A DNA stretch of 64,000 bases from Ursus arctos (taxonomy: Eukaryota > Chordata > Mammalia > Carnivora > Ursidae), in contig NW_026622808.1 in NCBI RefSeq assembly GCF_023065955.2, forward strand, positions 41,056,475 through 41,120,474, given 5' to 3'. Position 1 is the stretch's first letter; each line of letters starts with the position of its first letter. A program made the position numbers and the translations under genes. The notes below the pieces were generated by a model, which saw only the letters and a list, made by a program, of their open reading frames with translations, had not been told where the DNA came from and did not search any database. This document shows positions 22,890 through 34,171 of the stretch, in pieces.

Positions 22890-23290
22890 CCTACTTCCTT
22901 CTGAAATATCCTTCTGAAACCCAGATCAGAATATGTGACTTCCCTGCTATGTACTCCCTGAGGGCTGACCTTGGCCACCCTGAGGCCCTCCACCCCTTCT
23001 TTCACCCTTGTCTAGAGCTACTCCAGGCCTCTCATCTTGATGCAAACCCTATGACATCTCCCTGTCTTTGCTCATATCTAACTTGCTGCTTGGAATGCTG
23101 TTCTCAGAACTCCCATTCTTGCTCCTGTGTCTGCCTGGGGAACTGCAGTCATCTCCAAGCCTGGCTGGGAGGCCTTATTCCCCTTGCTGTTCTGATCCTC
23201 CATCTATCCTAAACTACATGGCATCACTTACTCCCTTACCAGGGTCCCCTTGACACCATTCTGTCATATTCTATGGTGAGATATGAACTG
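22890..23290 (+). mobile_element. L2 internal/3' region
   Basis: CCTTCTGAAACCCAGATCAG, AATATGTGACTTCCCTGCTA, CTCCCTGAGGGCTGACCTTG, TCTTTGCTCATATCTAACTT, GCTGCTTGGAATGCTGTTCT: the L2 'gatcatgtcactcccctgc ... ctttgctcatgctgttccctctgcctggaatg' order. Confidence 0.75.
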
Positions 23291-23345
23291 GTTTCTTGTA
23301 TCTCCAGATCCTAAGGTAGTGAGGAGGCTGTGGGTCCAGGATTGA

Positions 23346-23377
23346 TCATTCATTCATTCATTCATTCATTCATTCAT
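23346..23377. repeat. (TTCA)8 tetranucleotide repeat
   Basis: Uninterrupted TCAT/TTCA run of about 32 bases, expanded at the ATTCATTC terminus of the adjoining antisense L2. Confidence 0.95.
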
Positions 23378-23600
23378 ATATGCATTGAACAACTATTTCT
23401 GGAGTGCCTATTATGTGTCAAGCACTGTGCTGGGTGAGACTGGAGTAGAGTGAGGAATAAAACAGATCTTCCTCTTCTCTGGTGAAGTTCATAGTGGACT
23501 GAGGAGTAAAAGCATGGAATAAATAGAAAATAAACATGTCATTGCAAATATGTTCAATGAAGAAAAAGAACAGAATAGCAGGAGAAAAAGTCCCGCTAGT
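23378..23600 (-). mobile_element. L2 3' end, antisense
   Basis: GCATTGAACAACTATTTCTG, GAGTGCCTATTATGTGTCAA, GCACTGTGCTGGGTGAGACT, then AATAAACATG and ATGAAGAAAAAGAACAG. Confidence 0.85.
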
Positions 23601-24419
23601 GAAAGGTTTTTAAGTTTTCAAGAAACCTGTAATATAACATTTTAAGGGACGGGGGCCTCACTCAGCAAACGGAGCACCAAGACATGAATTGCGTTGTGTA
23701 GCAGGCACCTCAACCCGCCAGCTTATCAGTGGAAGCAAGGGTGGCGCAGTGTTTGTATCTGTGGCCTGCTGGACTAGATTTCCAAGCCAGCTCTGCTGTA
23801 AGGGGCTTGAACTGAGGTCATCAAACATGGAGGGGGTGGGGGGATGAACACATAGAACACAGGCTTCTAAGAGAAAAATGGAGAAGGCAGCGAGCAATGC
23901 ACAGGAGACCTAGGCCAGCCCAGCACCAGTGTGTTGCTGCAGAACAAGCACGTGGCTTGTGTGGTGCGCGGGCTCTAGCCTGTCCCTGCTCCGATGATGG
24001 GGAGAAGGCTGCCCGGGCTGGAAGGGGAGGGTTTAGAGGAGGGCTGCTCTGCATTAAAACTGAGAAGGTGAGTGGAGATGGTTGAGCTCTGTTTTATATC
24101 TTTGTATCTCTATTAATTTTTTAAAAATTGTCTCTAGTGATAGAAAATTCAAATAAAATACTTAAGGGAAGAAAAGGAAAGGATGAATGGGTTCAAGTAA
24201 TTAAAAAATCCATAGTTACACCCAATGCCCAGATCTTTGTTTTTAATATTGTTCCCCAATAAAATGAACTATGCTCCATGGAGCACTGACTAATTCTAGA
24301 ACTGAGGCAGAGAATGTACAGTAATGAGCCTGGAGCATCTTCTAGTGCAGAAAGTAAGAAAGTGCTCAAAACTCAAACGCACACACAAACACACACACAT
24401 TCAAGGATGCGGAATGTCA
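23601..24419. other. Unique sequence, no gene recognised
   Basis: Region 23890-24010 is GC-richer with several CpGs. Open frames on both strands are short and share no domain. A degenerate CA-rich patch lies at 24379-24400. Confidence 0.45.
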
Positions 24420-25287
24420 AGGGGACATAGCAGCCAACTGAACAAACAAGCCAAAGGTCAAAGCTGGAAGAATTTGAGTCACAAAAATAAATTGAAAGTA
24501 TTGAATTAAAAACCAAAGTATAAAACGAGTCCATACCAATCACCAGAAATAAGTGATTGAATAAATAAATGAGGGAGAAGAGATAAATCTACGTGGTAGA
24601 ATTCCAGAATAAGTAGATACCCTGTCCACAAGAGATAGAGCATAATACCCCCTGCGGTAAGCATGGACTGCGCAAAATGACTTCCTTCCAAAGAGTACAA
24701 TATAGAAAGGGGAAAAGAGTAGCTTTATGGTGGAGAAACCTAAAAACACACTACTTCACCCAGGTCATTAAGATTGGTATCAACAATGATAAGTCATGTT
24801 GATGGCATACCCTTGATTAAATGTGTTGAGTATGGCACTTTACTATGCAGCCTTCCTCCCCAAAACCCATAAACCAGTCTTATCATAAGAAAAACATCAG
24901 AAATCCCAACTGAAGAACATCCTACAAAATACCTGTCCCGTACTTCTCACAACTGTCAAGGTCACCAAAAACAAGGCAAGTCTAAGAAACTGCCTTTGTC
25001 CAGAGGACCCAAAGGAGCATGATGACTAACTGTACTGTGGTAACCTGGATAGGATGCTGGAACAGAAAAGGATCAATGACTAAAAACCAAGTAAATCTCG
25101 ATGAAGCAGGGATTTCAGTTAGTGATGTATCAATATGGGCTTTAGTGTAATGTGTCATACTATTATAAGATGTTAACAATGGAAGACACTGGGTATAGAG
25201 TATATGGGAATACTCTGGACTATCCTCACAATTTATCTGTAAATCTGAAACTATTATAAAATTAGTAGTTTATTGAGAAATTTTTTT
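24420..25287 (+). mobile_element. Ancient L1M (L1ME-type) 3' UTR, sense
   Basis: Recognised by TAAGATTGGTATCAACAATG, AGAAAAACATCAGAAATCCC, GAACATCCTACAAAATACCT, GTCAAGGTCACCAAAAACAA, CTGGATAGGATGCTGGAACA, AGATGTTAACAATGGAAGAC, ATATGGGAATACTCTGGACT and the terminal CTATTATAAAATTAGTAG. The order is that of L1ME-type 3' UTRs. Its 5' boundary is indistinct. Confidence 0.88.
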
Positions 25288-25489
25288 AAGTTCATAGCTA
25301 AACAACGTCAAGTATGGCTACATCTAGGATCTCACATGATGTTAACCAGAACTTGTCTCTCCATCTTTCAGACGTATTGGCTTAGCTTTCAGCCTGGCTC
25401 CCGTCACTCCCTAGAACCCTAACAACTCCAGACCTACATTATCCTTGTGGAAGGGAAGTTCTGTTCCTAATAATTGCAACCAAAGCTTC
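25288..25489. other. Unique sequence
   Basis: No repeat or exon recognised. Confidence 0.4.
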
Positions 25490-25680
25490 AGACTTGGGTC
25501 ACATACCCATCCCGGAATCAACCAGTGGGGCCAGGTGGTGTGGGACTCTTCCTGACCAGGCCTAGATCACATGTCAACCTCTGGAGCTTAGGGTATAATG
25601 AGCCCAACCCCCATCCAAAAGGCTGAGAGCAGAGACGGCTTGTTACTTAAACAAAGTGCATATTAGGTCTGGTACCATGC
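25490..25680. repeat. Ancient interspersed repeat, family not assigned
   Basis: GGGTCACATACCCATCCCGG, AATCAACCAGTGGGGCCAGG, CCTGACCAGGCCTAGATCAC are stereotyped phrases ('gggtcacatgcc...ccaatcac...ggccaggcctgggtcacatg') of an old mammalian repeat. I do not recall the family name. Confidence 0.4.
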
Positions 25681-27089
25681 TGCTGAGGGGACCAGCTGCT
25701 CTGCCTCCACTCATGGCCTACTCTCCAGTCCTCTAGGAATTTTCCAGTTTCTATTGAGAAGGGAGACAACTTCTAGGCTAATGGGCCGATCCCTTTGTAC
25801 CAGACTTTCTTGATGGTGTCTGGCCACCCTGCAAGTAGGCCAGGCTTGGTCAGTGGCCACCTTTGCTTGAACCAAAGACCGCTATGTCCTGGGGCTACTT
25901 AGTTTCAGCAAGAGAGGAAAGTTAGGCCGGACAAACAGTGGGATCGGAAAGCCCTAGATACGGGCTCACACAAATTTTTGGTGGGAAAAAGTTTATTTTT
26001 TGTGTGTCCTAATTTGCACCTACTTGAGGAGCTTTTAATTCATCTAATCATTTCATTCTAAAGATAATGCCATTTGGTATATACCTTTTCCTTCCAATAC
26101 CTTGGTATAAAAGCATTGCCTTTAGCCTTTTCTGCTTTCCATGAGTTCTCTCATTCAATTTTTGGCTCTGTACTTTAACCAGAATATGTATAAGGTAGAA
26201 CGCAAAAGCCTCCTTTTATGAAGCATTGTCACCAACATGTCAGCCCAGTGTCAAAGTGGCTCCAGGGAGAAAGATGGAAATAGACTGGTTCTATCTATGA
26301 GTGCTAGAAGCATACATTAAAACCTCCCATTTTTAATCTCTTTGTAAAATATTTCTTCAAGAAGTTGTGCATTGCAAAATACAATATAACATTCATATCA
26401 AGTGATATAGGAATTGCTTTAAGCAAAACTTGTTGTGCTCTGTATAATGAATACTGCAATAAAAATACATATTCATTTCTTGATCACAAATCACAGCAAT
26501 TTAAGCCATCTTCTCCCTAGCTTTAGTGTTTGGAGGGAAGAATGTATGTGTGGGTGCCTCCCCCTTGAACAGAGGCACATTCTTGTATGGGAGGAAGCCT
26601 GTCTGCGTGCCATATTGCACGGAGCTCGTTTATTTCTAAGCCTTTCTCATTAGGGTTCTAGAAGTGATGGTGAAGCCATCATTTGAAAGACAACCAAGGA
26701 AGCACTGCTGTGATCACAGCACAGTAGGAAAGTAATCCATTTTTAAAATGTGAGTTTGTTCAAGTTGTCCCATAACATATAACCTTGAATATATCATTTC
26801 AGTCCTGAGTTTAAAGGATAGAAAAATCCAAGTCATCAAAGCAGTTTAGATTTTCTTAAGTGAAAAACCTTTCTCTTTGGGTATTGTTGAAACATGATCT
26901 AAGTGCCATGATGATGGGTTTCAAATAAGAGGATTTCCAAGGTTACTCCAGAATTAGGAGAACAGTGAGGAACCTGAATATTTTTCTTTTTACCACGGGA
27001 GCAAATAAATGCTCCATCTGTGACCACTTTGCCTTCTGGCCATAGCCTCTGAAGATTTGGACAGCCTTCAAATCTTCACTGGTGTTAGC
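25681..27089. other. Unique sequence, no gene recognised
   Basis: About 1.4 kb. 26330-26480 is AT-rich and repeat-free. No exon was recognised. Confidence 0.5.
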
Positions 27090-27310
27090 ATGAGAGGCGT
27101 TCAATGCATGCCTTCCTGATCACCAGAGGTTCCATTTGCTTGGTGTCCTAGGGATCTGCCGCCTCCTTTTTATTCTTCACCCAGATCTGAGGGGAACTCT
27201 GCTAAGCATACAACAGACATTCGCTCAGTTGTTTCTCTCCTGAGCTTTAGCATGGGGCTTGGTACATGGTTGGTTCTGAGAAATATTTGCCAATTGGGTG
27301 AATAAACGAC
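27090..27310 (+). mobile_element. L2 3' end
   Basis: CATGCCTTCCTGATCACCAG at the start, and the diagnostic end GGGGCTTGGTACATGGTTGG, TTCTGAGAAATATTTGCCAA, TTGGGTGAATAAACGA. Confidence 0.75.
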
Positions 27311-27749
27311 CTACGAGGTTGGGACTATTTCTTCTTTGCTTTTCAGAGGTGTGGGCAGACTCACAGGGTTATGTGAGTCTGGGGAGCCTATTTGGTTCTA
27401 GGGCCCTGGCTGTCATATTCTCCCTTGTGCCACCTCTAACACCTCATTCTCTCATTTGGCTCTTGTGTGTCCTGCAAGTGATTTTCAGGACAAAACTCAA
27501 GAGGATAGATTTTAAGGTGATTTAGAACACACTGAATTTCATAACCGCTATTGTCCCGTTATTATTGGCAGCTTGGGAGTTGTGAGCTGTTCAACACACT
27601 AAATTGGAATGCAGCCTGAGAAGGAGGGTTTCTGAGAGGCATGGTAGATGCCCAGAATACCTCTTTGCCTAGCGAAGTTAGGATGCTTGCTCTATAGGGT
27701 ACCTAAGAGATGAATTAGGTACCAACTGGCCTCCTTGCCCCAATTTGTC
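27311..27749. other. Unique sequence
   Basis: No repeat or exon recognised. Confidence 0.5.
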
Positions 27750-27910
27750 CCCAAACTGCCTCCAGAGTTCTTTCTAAAAATGTGGGCTTTTGCCTATGAG
27801 TGACTTCCTATTGTCCCCGATGTAAACAACCAAGTCTAAATCATGGCATGCAAGTCTTCTGGATGAACCATGTGGTCAGTCTTTCTACAACCATCCCATT
27901 CTTTCCCCTT
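27750..27910 (+). mobile_element. L2 internal fragment
   Basis: CAAACTGCCTCCAGAGTTCT, TTCTAAAAATGTGGGC, ATTGTCCCCGATGTAAACAA, CCAAGTCTAAATCATGGCAT, GCAAGTCTTCTGGATGA follow the L2 order 'ccaaactgcctccagagtgatctttc...ggcatgcaaggcc'. Confidence 0.7.
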
Positions 27911-28494
27911 TTGTAGCAGCTATGTGGGATATAAAGACCAGCTGTTCATTTTTAAAGATGGCTCTGACTGCTCTCATCCAAAAGTATAACCCCATACTTA
28001 TTGTCACAATGATTGATTAAGGTGTCACAGATTTATGTCACTTGGCCCTTGTCCCTTTGTGCTACAGAGATTGGTTCAGGGGTGGGTCAGTCTTTATAAA
28101 GCCCAGGACTCCTGTTGGATAGTCTCAGGAGCAGGTTTTCTTTCTTCCCTTGGATGTTACTTGGGAAGCATATAACCTTGGTAGTTGGCAGCCACTCTGT
28201 GACCATGAGGGACCTCTGGTGTTAGAACAAAGAAGATATTACAAAAGAGAGGAGTAGAAATGTAAAGAAATCAGCTCCTTGGTGATATGATCAGGTCTTT
28301 ATATCAGACCAATCTGACTCTCTAGGTATCCATGTTTTATACATGTTTTATAGTTTGGCTGGTTCAAGCTATAATTTGCAACTAAAAGCTTTCTGACTGA
28401 TATGCTGCTTATAAAATAGTCCCAGTATTACTTTTTAAGATTTACCTCTGCCATTCCCTGCACGTATCAAAGGTTTTACCTGAACAGTACTACT
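27911..28494. other. Unique sequence
   Basis: No confident repeat. 28060-28110 (GAGATTGGTTCAGGGGTGGG) resembles an unassigned ancient repeat phrase. Confidence 0.45.
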
Positions 28495-28710
28495 CATTCC
28501 TTGTACATTTTCACATATGGTCCCCTCTTTCCTCACTATCTTATCTCCCTCTCTCTATTGTAAACTCCTACTCATCCTACAAAATCCAACTCAATATCAC
28601 CTCCTCTAAAAATCTGCCTGCTCTACTTCAGTTCATCCAAGAAAGAATGAATGGCTCCCTTCTTAGTGTTACTCAAGCATTACTTATGTAGCTATATTAG
28701 AGCAATTTAA
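28495..28710 (+). mobile_element. L2 3' region
   Basis: ATCCTACAAAATCCAACTCA, ATATCACCTCCTCTAAAAAT, CTGCCTGCTCTACTTCAG and a TTACTCAAGCATTAC...ATTTATC segment match L2 sense. Confidence 0.75.
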
Positions 28711-28714
28711 ACAC

Positions 28715-28970
28715 ATTTATCAATTTAGCAGCTCACATGGATCTGTCAGGCAATGTGCTTTGTAGGTATTACCTTGCTTAACCTTTACACCTGTCCTATG
28801 ATATCATATTAATATCCTAATTTAAATGTAAAGGAACAGTTTAGAGAGGTAAAGGACTTATCTAAGAGTCTACAGCTTGTAAGATAGTGTGGTGGGGGGA
28901 GAGCTGGGACTTAGATCGTTTAATTCCAGAGTCTGGGCTCTTAACCTCTGCACAGTATTCTCTTCACAAC
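28715..28970 (-). mobile_element. MIR SINE, antisense
   Basis: CAGGCAATGTGCTTTGTAGG, CTTGCTTAACCTTTACACCT, GAACAGTTTAGAGAGGTAAA, GGACTTATCTAAGAGTCTAC, and the distal CCAGAGTCTGGGCTCTTAAC end. Confidence 0.85.
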
Positions 28971-29589
28971 TAGTGACTTCTTTGAAGCCAAACTCTACCT
29001 TTTATTCATCGGTGCCTGAATGTTCTAGGCACTCAGAAATGCTAGCAGGTTAAGCAAATGAATGAATGGGGGGGATGGATCCATTTATGCCCTTCACATC
29101 ACAGATGAGGAAACCAGAACTCAGATGGTATAACTGATGTGTGTGCTGGGTTACAGCACAGATACCATTTTCTATTGTACATACAGACACCATACAGACT
29201 TTTTCTATAACATCCTGCCACTTTGGGAAGAAAATTATATTTCCTCTAAAAGAAACTCCCCAAAGCAAAAGGATAAAAATAAAATCCAAAGCTGCCTGGA
29301 CTTCTCTCTCCCCCTGGAACCAGTAATATGTCCCTCTTGGTTGAGTCCTGAATGAAGCAGACCTCTTCATCCCCTTCTCTAGAATTCAGGTTTTATCTTT
29401 TGTTAACTCTCTTTGAATTGTTACTGACGCCTAAACTAATTTGAGGTGAAAAGAGAATAGAGCCAAATCACATTCAAGTCCTGGCTTGGGAGGCCTATTT
29501 ATAGCTACTTAGACATCAGGTTTGGAAAGAGGAAGGGGGTTTGAGCACAAAATCCAAAAGAACACTGAAAATAAGAAGTAGAATCACAC
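28971..29589. other. Unique sequence
   Basis: No repeat or exon recognised. Frames on both strands at 29050-29370 have no domain. Confidence 0.5.
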
Positions 29590-29790
29590 GTCATCCTAAT
29601 TAGCCAGCAGTGGAGTAAAAATTCTGCATTTCTGTCATGTTGCCACCATGCAAGAGCAGACTGTGACATTAGTTTAATTACATAAATTTATGAGATGAAA
29701 GGAACAACTTCTATGATTGTTCAAACAATATTCTTATTCAAATTGCTGTGCAATATCTTTATTTAGTCTTTAAGTATTTATTAAAGCGAT
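29590..29790. promoter_or_regulatory. Candidate conserved non-coding element, homeodomain-motif-rich
   Basis: Repeat-free and AT-rich. It contains CTAATTAG (29596-29603), TTAATTA (29674-29680), the perfect 12-bp palindrome CATAAATTTATG (29681-29692), AACAAT (29725-29730) and several TTATT/ATTTATT motifs, without coding potential. The density of TAAT-core sites in non-repeat sequence is what suggests an enhancer. This is inference only. Confidence 0.3.
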
Positions 29791-31249
29791 TCATTTTTCA
29801 ATGAAACCCTCAAACTACCTGTATTTTAATGACTTGAGGGACTCTTTTAATTTCCCTCCTCTAATTTCCTTAAATGTGTATCCTCATCACACACCATGTT
29901 CCACAAGCCTGTCAACCAGTGTACATTTAATATCTGCTTTCAACATGGACCAGCACCATCAGCATCACTGAGATGAAGAACAGCAGGAAAGTCCTCCAGA
30001 AGAGGTGATTCTCTAGGGGCTGACTCACATCTTCCTCATCAGCGTCATTGTAGCTCCCATTTTGGCCATCTGCTGGTTCCAGCATTGTACTTACTAAGCA
30101 GTTTCCGTCCAGCATCTCTGAGCCTCCGGGACTGCCCTGCTCACAGCTCCTTCTCAGGGAAACCCCCCAGCCCCCAACCCACTGCACAGGGGAGCCATGT
30201 TTGAGATCACAGGACCCTGTTGCCCCCGCTCCCCCTGGCCACCATGGTTGATCCAAACTGTGGCTGAGAGCCTGACCTACGGACAACTAATCCATGGAAT
30301 GGTCAGAGACCAGGATTTGTGTGGCCTCATGAAAAATATTAACTTGACTAACAACATTCTGTTGGGAATTTAATCTAAGCACAGAAAGGCTCTGCTTGTT
30401 TTCAGTGGGCACTGAAGTAGAAAGGATAGCATATTAAACTGAGGCTCTTTGCCTGGGGTCCGTGAACCCATTTAGATTATGTGGGAAATTCTTGGTTTAT
30501 GTGTATAAATGGTATGAACTGCTTCACGAATTTGAGGTAAAAGTAGGATTGCATTTCTTATTTGCTGATTAATTTCCCCTTTACTCACTTCCTTGGCTGA
30601 AGATTCACAATCACTATTTTAAGGCTCTATCACCCCCTGAGTGGTCCAAGAACCCTGAGATTCCCCTAAGGACCCTGTTCCTAAGGGCTCTGTCCATTTC
30701 CCACATCCAAGCCAGGGAAGCTCTGGAAACCATTCACTCCACTGCTGCTGATGGTTTCCTCCCATACCAAGTCTTGGTTGAAGCTTGGTCCCCATAGTCA
30801 GCAGCAGATGCCATTGTTGTCCTGCTGTAATGATGCCTGTGTAGTTCCTGAAGGGGGGACCTGAGCATCACTGAGCCACTAGCGGGCTGGGTCAGTGCCT
30901 TGTCCCTGCATCTTCCAGGGGACATAGATGCCCGGCACAGGTCCTCAGAACAGCGAGTATCCTGTTCCACCCCTTGGTCGCCATCAGAGAGGTACATGTC
31001 CTGCACCTACCCTTTCAGGTGAATCTATGTGATGACAGGGTCTTCTCTCTCCCATCCTTCTTTTAAGAGAGGCAAAGCTTCACAAATCCAAGATGGGTTC
31101 CTCACATCTCTGTGACTAACATGGGGAGAAAAATGTAAAAAACCAACAACAATTCATCTTTAGCTGGGCATGTTCTGGCGGGACATTTATCTGAGAAGAA
31201 GGTCTCTGGCTCTGATCAGGTTTCCAGGGATATTTATGGCTCAGAAATA
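29791..31249. other. Unique sequence with two unusual minus-strand open frames
   Basis: No repeat assigned except an ancient repeat-like phrase near 30235-30305. Two minus-strand frames (29927-30286 and 30734-31006) stand out. The first ends in a hydrophobic segment that could be a membrane anchor. Neither matches a protein I recognise. Both are treated as probable chance and discussed as findings. Confidence 0.4.
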
Positions 31250-31250
31250 G

Positions 31251-31335
31251 GTGATTGAGAGAGAGAGAGGGAGAGAATGGGGGAGAAAGAAAGAAAGAGA
31301 GTCAGGAACCACCATGGTAGAGAGAGAGAGCCTGG
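31251..31335. repeat. (GA)n-rich low-complexity tract
   Basis: GAGAGAGAGAGAGGGAGAG then GAAAGAAAGAAAGAG and a further GAGAGAGAGAG patch near 31319-31332. Confidence 0.88.
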
Positions 31336-31617
31336 AGTGCCCTGGGGACCCTATGGGAGGCAGTGTCAGGGTAGCGCTCTGCCGTCAGTGGGACCGCGCA
31401 GAGGATGCCTACGGTGTAACAAGTCACCATTGATGCTCAGGAGTGACAGAGCCATACAACATGGATGTTGTTGCGTGAATAAAAACTATAATCTTCCGTT
31501 CATACGAAGTTCAAAACCAGGCAGAGTTAACCTACAGTAATATAAGTCAAAAGAGTGGTTCTCTTGGTGGGGGGAGGGCATCAACTGAGCAGGGAGGTCC
31601 AGGTGGGCTCTCTCCCA

Positions 31618-31812
31618 GGGGTCTGCCGAAGTTTTCCTCAGGCAGCTAGTAAAGATTGTAGGCTTTGAAGCTGTAATGCCTCTGTGGCAACTACTCAAAT
31701 AGCCCGAGACAAGATGCAAACAGCAGTGTGGTTGTATTCTGATAAAACTATTTTTACAAAAATTGGCAGATGGGATTTGGCCCACAGGCCTGAGTTTTCT
31801 GACTCCTGATCT
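31618..31812 (+). mobile_element. hAT-Charlie MITE (MER3-like)
   Basis: TCTGCCGAAGTTTTCCTCAG, CTAGTAAAGATTGTAGGCTT, TGTGGCAACTACTCAAATAG, GATAAAACTATTTTTACAAA, GATTTGGCCCACAGGCCTGA and TTTTCTGACTCCTGAT. Same family as the elements at 38553 and 42534. The name is from memory; the shared consensus is clear. Confidence 0.8.
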
Positions 31813-31844
31813 ATACCTTGATGTGGTTGGTGATTACATGGATC

Positions 31845-31880
<36 letters not shown>

Positions 31881-31955
31881 AACTCAGAGCTGTACAGTTA
31901 CAATTGGTATTTTATTATATGTTTATTTTGTCTCCATTAAAAAAAGAAAGTAAAA
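31813..31955 (+). mobile_element. L1-type 3' end with an A30 run
   Basis: TGATGTGGTTGGTGATTACATGGATCTGTGT, then 30 consecutive A (31850-31879), then AACTCAGAGCTGTACAGTTA, CAATTGGTATTTTATTATAT and TTTATTTTGTCTCCATT, the usual terminal phrases of old L1 3' UTRs. The A run sits inside the element, not at its end. Confidence 0.6.
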
Positions 31956-33149
31956 AATCCATGAAGAGATTAAACCACAAAACAAAACAAAAAGAAAAAG
32001 AAAAAAGTTTCTTAGACTCCAGATAGGATGTTCCTGGAATGAACAGGAGTCTGGAATCCAGAATCCATCAGAGCTTCTGCTTCTGCTCCTGGGTGTTGTG
32101 AGGGTCCGTGTATATCCGTCCTCACATCTGTCCCTAACCCTCCCTTGACTGGAGCCAGCTGGAGGGAGCCCCCTACTCCTTGGTACAAAGAAGACTTTCC
32201 AGAACACCCCACCAGTACTCTCTTGGCTAGTTATGACCTCCCTCCTTGACCTGACCAGAGAGGTTCTGAAGTCTGAATCACCTGCCCGAGATCACACAGC
32301 TCACACACAGACGTGCCTAGCGCACGCCGCACACCGCAGTCCTTGTGAATGCCTTGAAAACTCTCCAGCCCCTCTTCCCTTGGGCAGGTATAAGTGAGCT
32401 GCATTTCCTAGGACTTGAGGCTGCCTCACCTTGGAGTTAGCTCATTGCTGTCTGCCCTTTGCATTCTCATGCTCCAGCTCATCGGCAATTGTTTGTTCTT
32501 AGTGCTAAACTTGACAGAGGACAGAGAAAAACACACAGCCAAGGTCAGAGAGCAGCAAACTCTCTCCTCCATTAAGTCTGTCTTCGTCTTTAAACAGGAC
32601 TGATCAAAAAAATCACTTGTGTTTTCTCTGAGCAGCCTGCAGCTTGGTGGGGGTGAGTGTCCTCTGCAAGCTCTCGCCTCCCCTGGCTATCCCTTCGCTT
32701 CCCCACACCTATCTCACTGGCCCGGGTGAGGACGCAGGAGAGAAAAGGGATGCCATCTTACTTAGCTATAACCCTTAGGGTTTTCCAAAAGCTGTCTATT
32801 AGATGAAGCAAAAGAGGAAGAGAAGCTATTTTTCTGGGCACTTTAGGTCTGCAGAACTCTGGCTACTTGAATCCGAAGCAGGCTCTTTGTTTTTGTGTTA
32901 AATTGTCTATAATTTGGACGGCTTCACCTGTGTCAGGAAATGTATTTTGTACCCCCGTATTTTGCACCTGCGCCATGAGAAAGATCCTTGAGTGGCAGGA
33001 AAGATGGTTGAAAGCCGTGCACACTTGGGTCTCCCTGGTCACACTCAGCCAGGAAAGGGGAGCCCTGCAGCTTATACACTTGCCCCGGCAGGCTCTTCTT
33101 AGCTTTTCACCTCATCTCACTGCATGTTTCCTCTTCCCACAAACCTAGG
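31956..33149. other. Mostly unique sequence with a small MIR piece
   Basis: 31980-32010 is (AAAAC/AAAAG)-rich. A reversed MIR remnant lies at 32245-32320 (CAGAGAGGTTCTGAAG, GAGATCACACAGCTCACA). Otherwise nothing recognised. Confidence 0.5.
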
Positions 33150-33607
33150 GTTTAAAACAACATAAATTTGTTGTCTTATTATCTTGAAGAGCAACACAGG
33201 TCTCACTGGACTGGGCTAAAATCCAGATGTTGGCAGGCTACATTCCTTTCTGGAAGCTCCAGGGGAGAATGTGTTTCCTCACCCTTTCCAGCTTCTGGAG
33301 GCCCCCTGTATCCCTCGGGTTTTGGCTTCCGTCTTCAAAAAGTCAGCAAATGTTGACTTGGTGGGGGGTATCTCTGGATTCTTCTTCTGTAGTCATATCT
33401 TCCTCTGACTCTTCTGCTTTCCTCTTGTACTTACAAGGACCCTCTGTTTACACTGGGCCCATGTGGGTAATGCAGGATAATAAGGTTAACTAAGTCACAA
33501 CTTCAATTCCATCTACAACCTAACTGCCTTTGCCACATGGCCTAACATAGTCACAGGTTCTAAGGATTAGGGTGAAGACAGCTTTGGGGGGCATTATTCT
33601 GCCTGCT
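33150..33607 (-). mobile_element. MaLR-like LTR, antisense
   Basis: GGTTTAAAACAACATAAATT, TCTGGAAGCTCCAGGGGAGA, CCAGCTTCTGGAGGCCCCC, GTACTTACAAGGACCCTCTG, TGGGTAATGCAGGATAATAA, CACAGGTTCTAAGGATTAGG, GGGGGGCATTATTCTGCC: reversed order of an MLT-type LTR, almost complete. Confidence 0.88.
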
Positions 33608-34171
33608 TGTGAGTAGGGGTCGAGCCTGAGCATGACACACTGGTTTTCTCTGAGCATAACACACCAGGGCACTCAGTCGTGAGTTTCCTTCCTCTTTCAG
33701 AACCGAGAGTGATTATTATCATGCAAAGAACAAAACAAGGCCACTGTTGAGGGGTCAGCATTACCATATCGCCTTCAGTAGAGCAAGGGAGTTTACTTCT
33801 TTTCCTGTGGCCGTTCTGTTTCTGCTTGTGTCTCCAACCACGAATTATCCCCAGACGTGTTTAAGGAATTGTTCAAATCCTCTATCTAAATGTACACTAA
33901 ATGTATCTCAATGTTCACTAAAGGGGAATGTGCAAAGCACATATGAAAGATTAAAAATGCTTACCAAGAACAATTAATAAAGCATACCTGTGCAAATGAA
34001 AAATTAGATTACTTGCTGTTATCTGTAATGGCCGCTGGATTATTTGCTGACTGCTGCAGGTGTCCAGAGCTACCTGCGTCCTATCGTGGTTTAGATTTAA
34101 GGTGGGGAGTTACAGGAAACCAGGAAGTAGGTGAATACGTCAATAGGTGTGAGCACCTACAGCAAGTCAGT
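33608..34171. other. Unique sequence
   Basis: No repeat or exon recognised. Confidence 0.5.

Noticed and set aside
23346..23377. CRISPR-like or other structured array
   Set aside because: Simple TTCA tetranucleotide repeat extending an L2 terminus; no spacers and a eukaryotic context.
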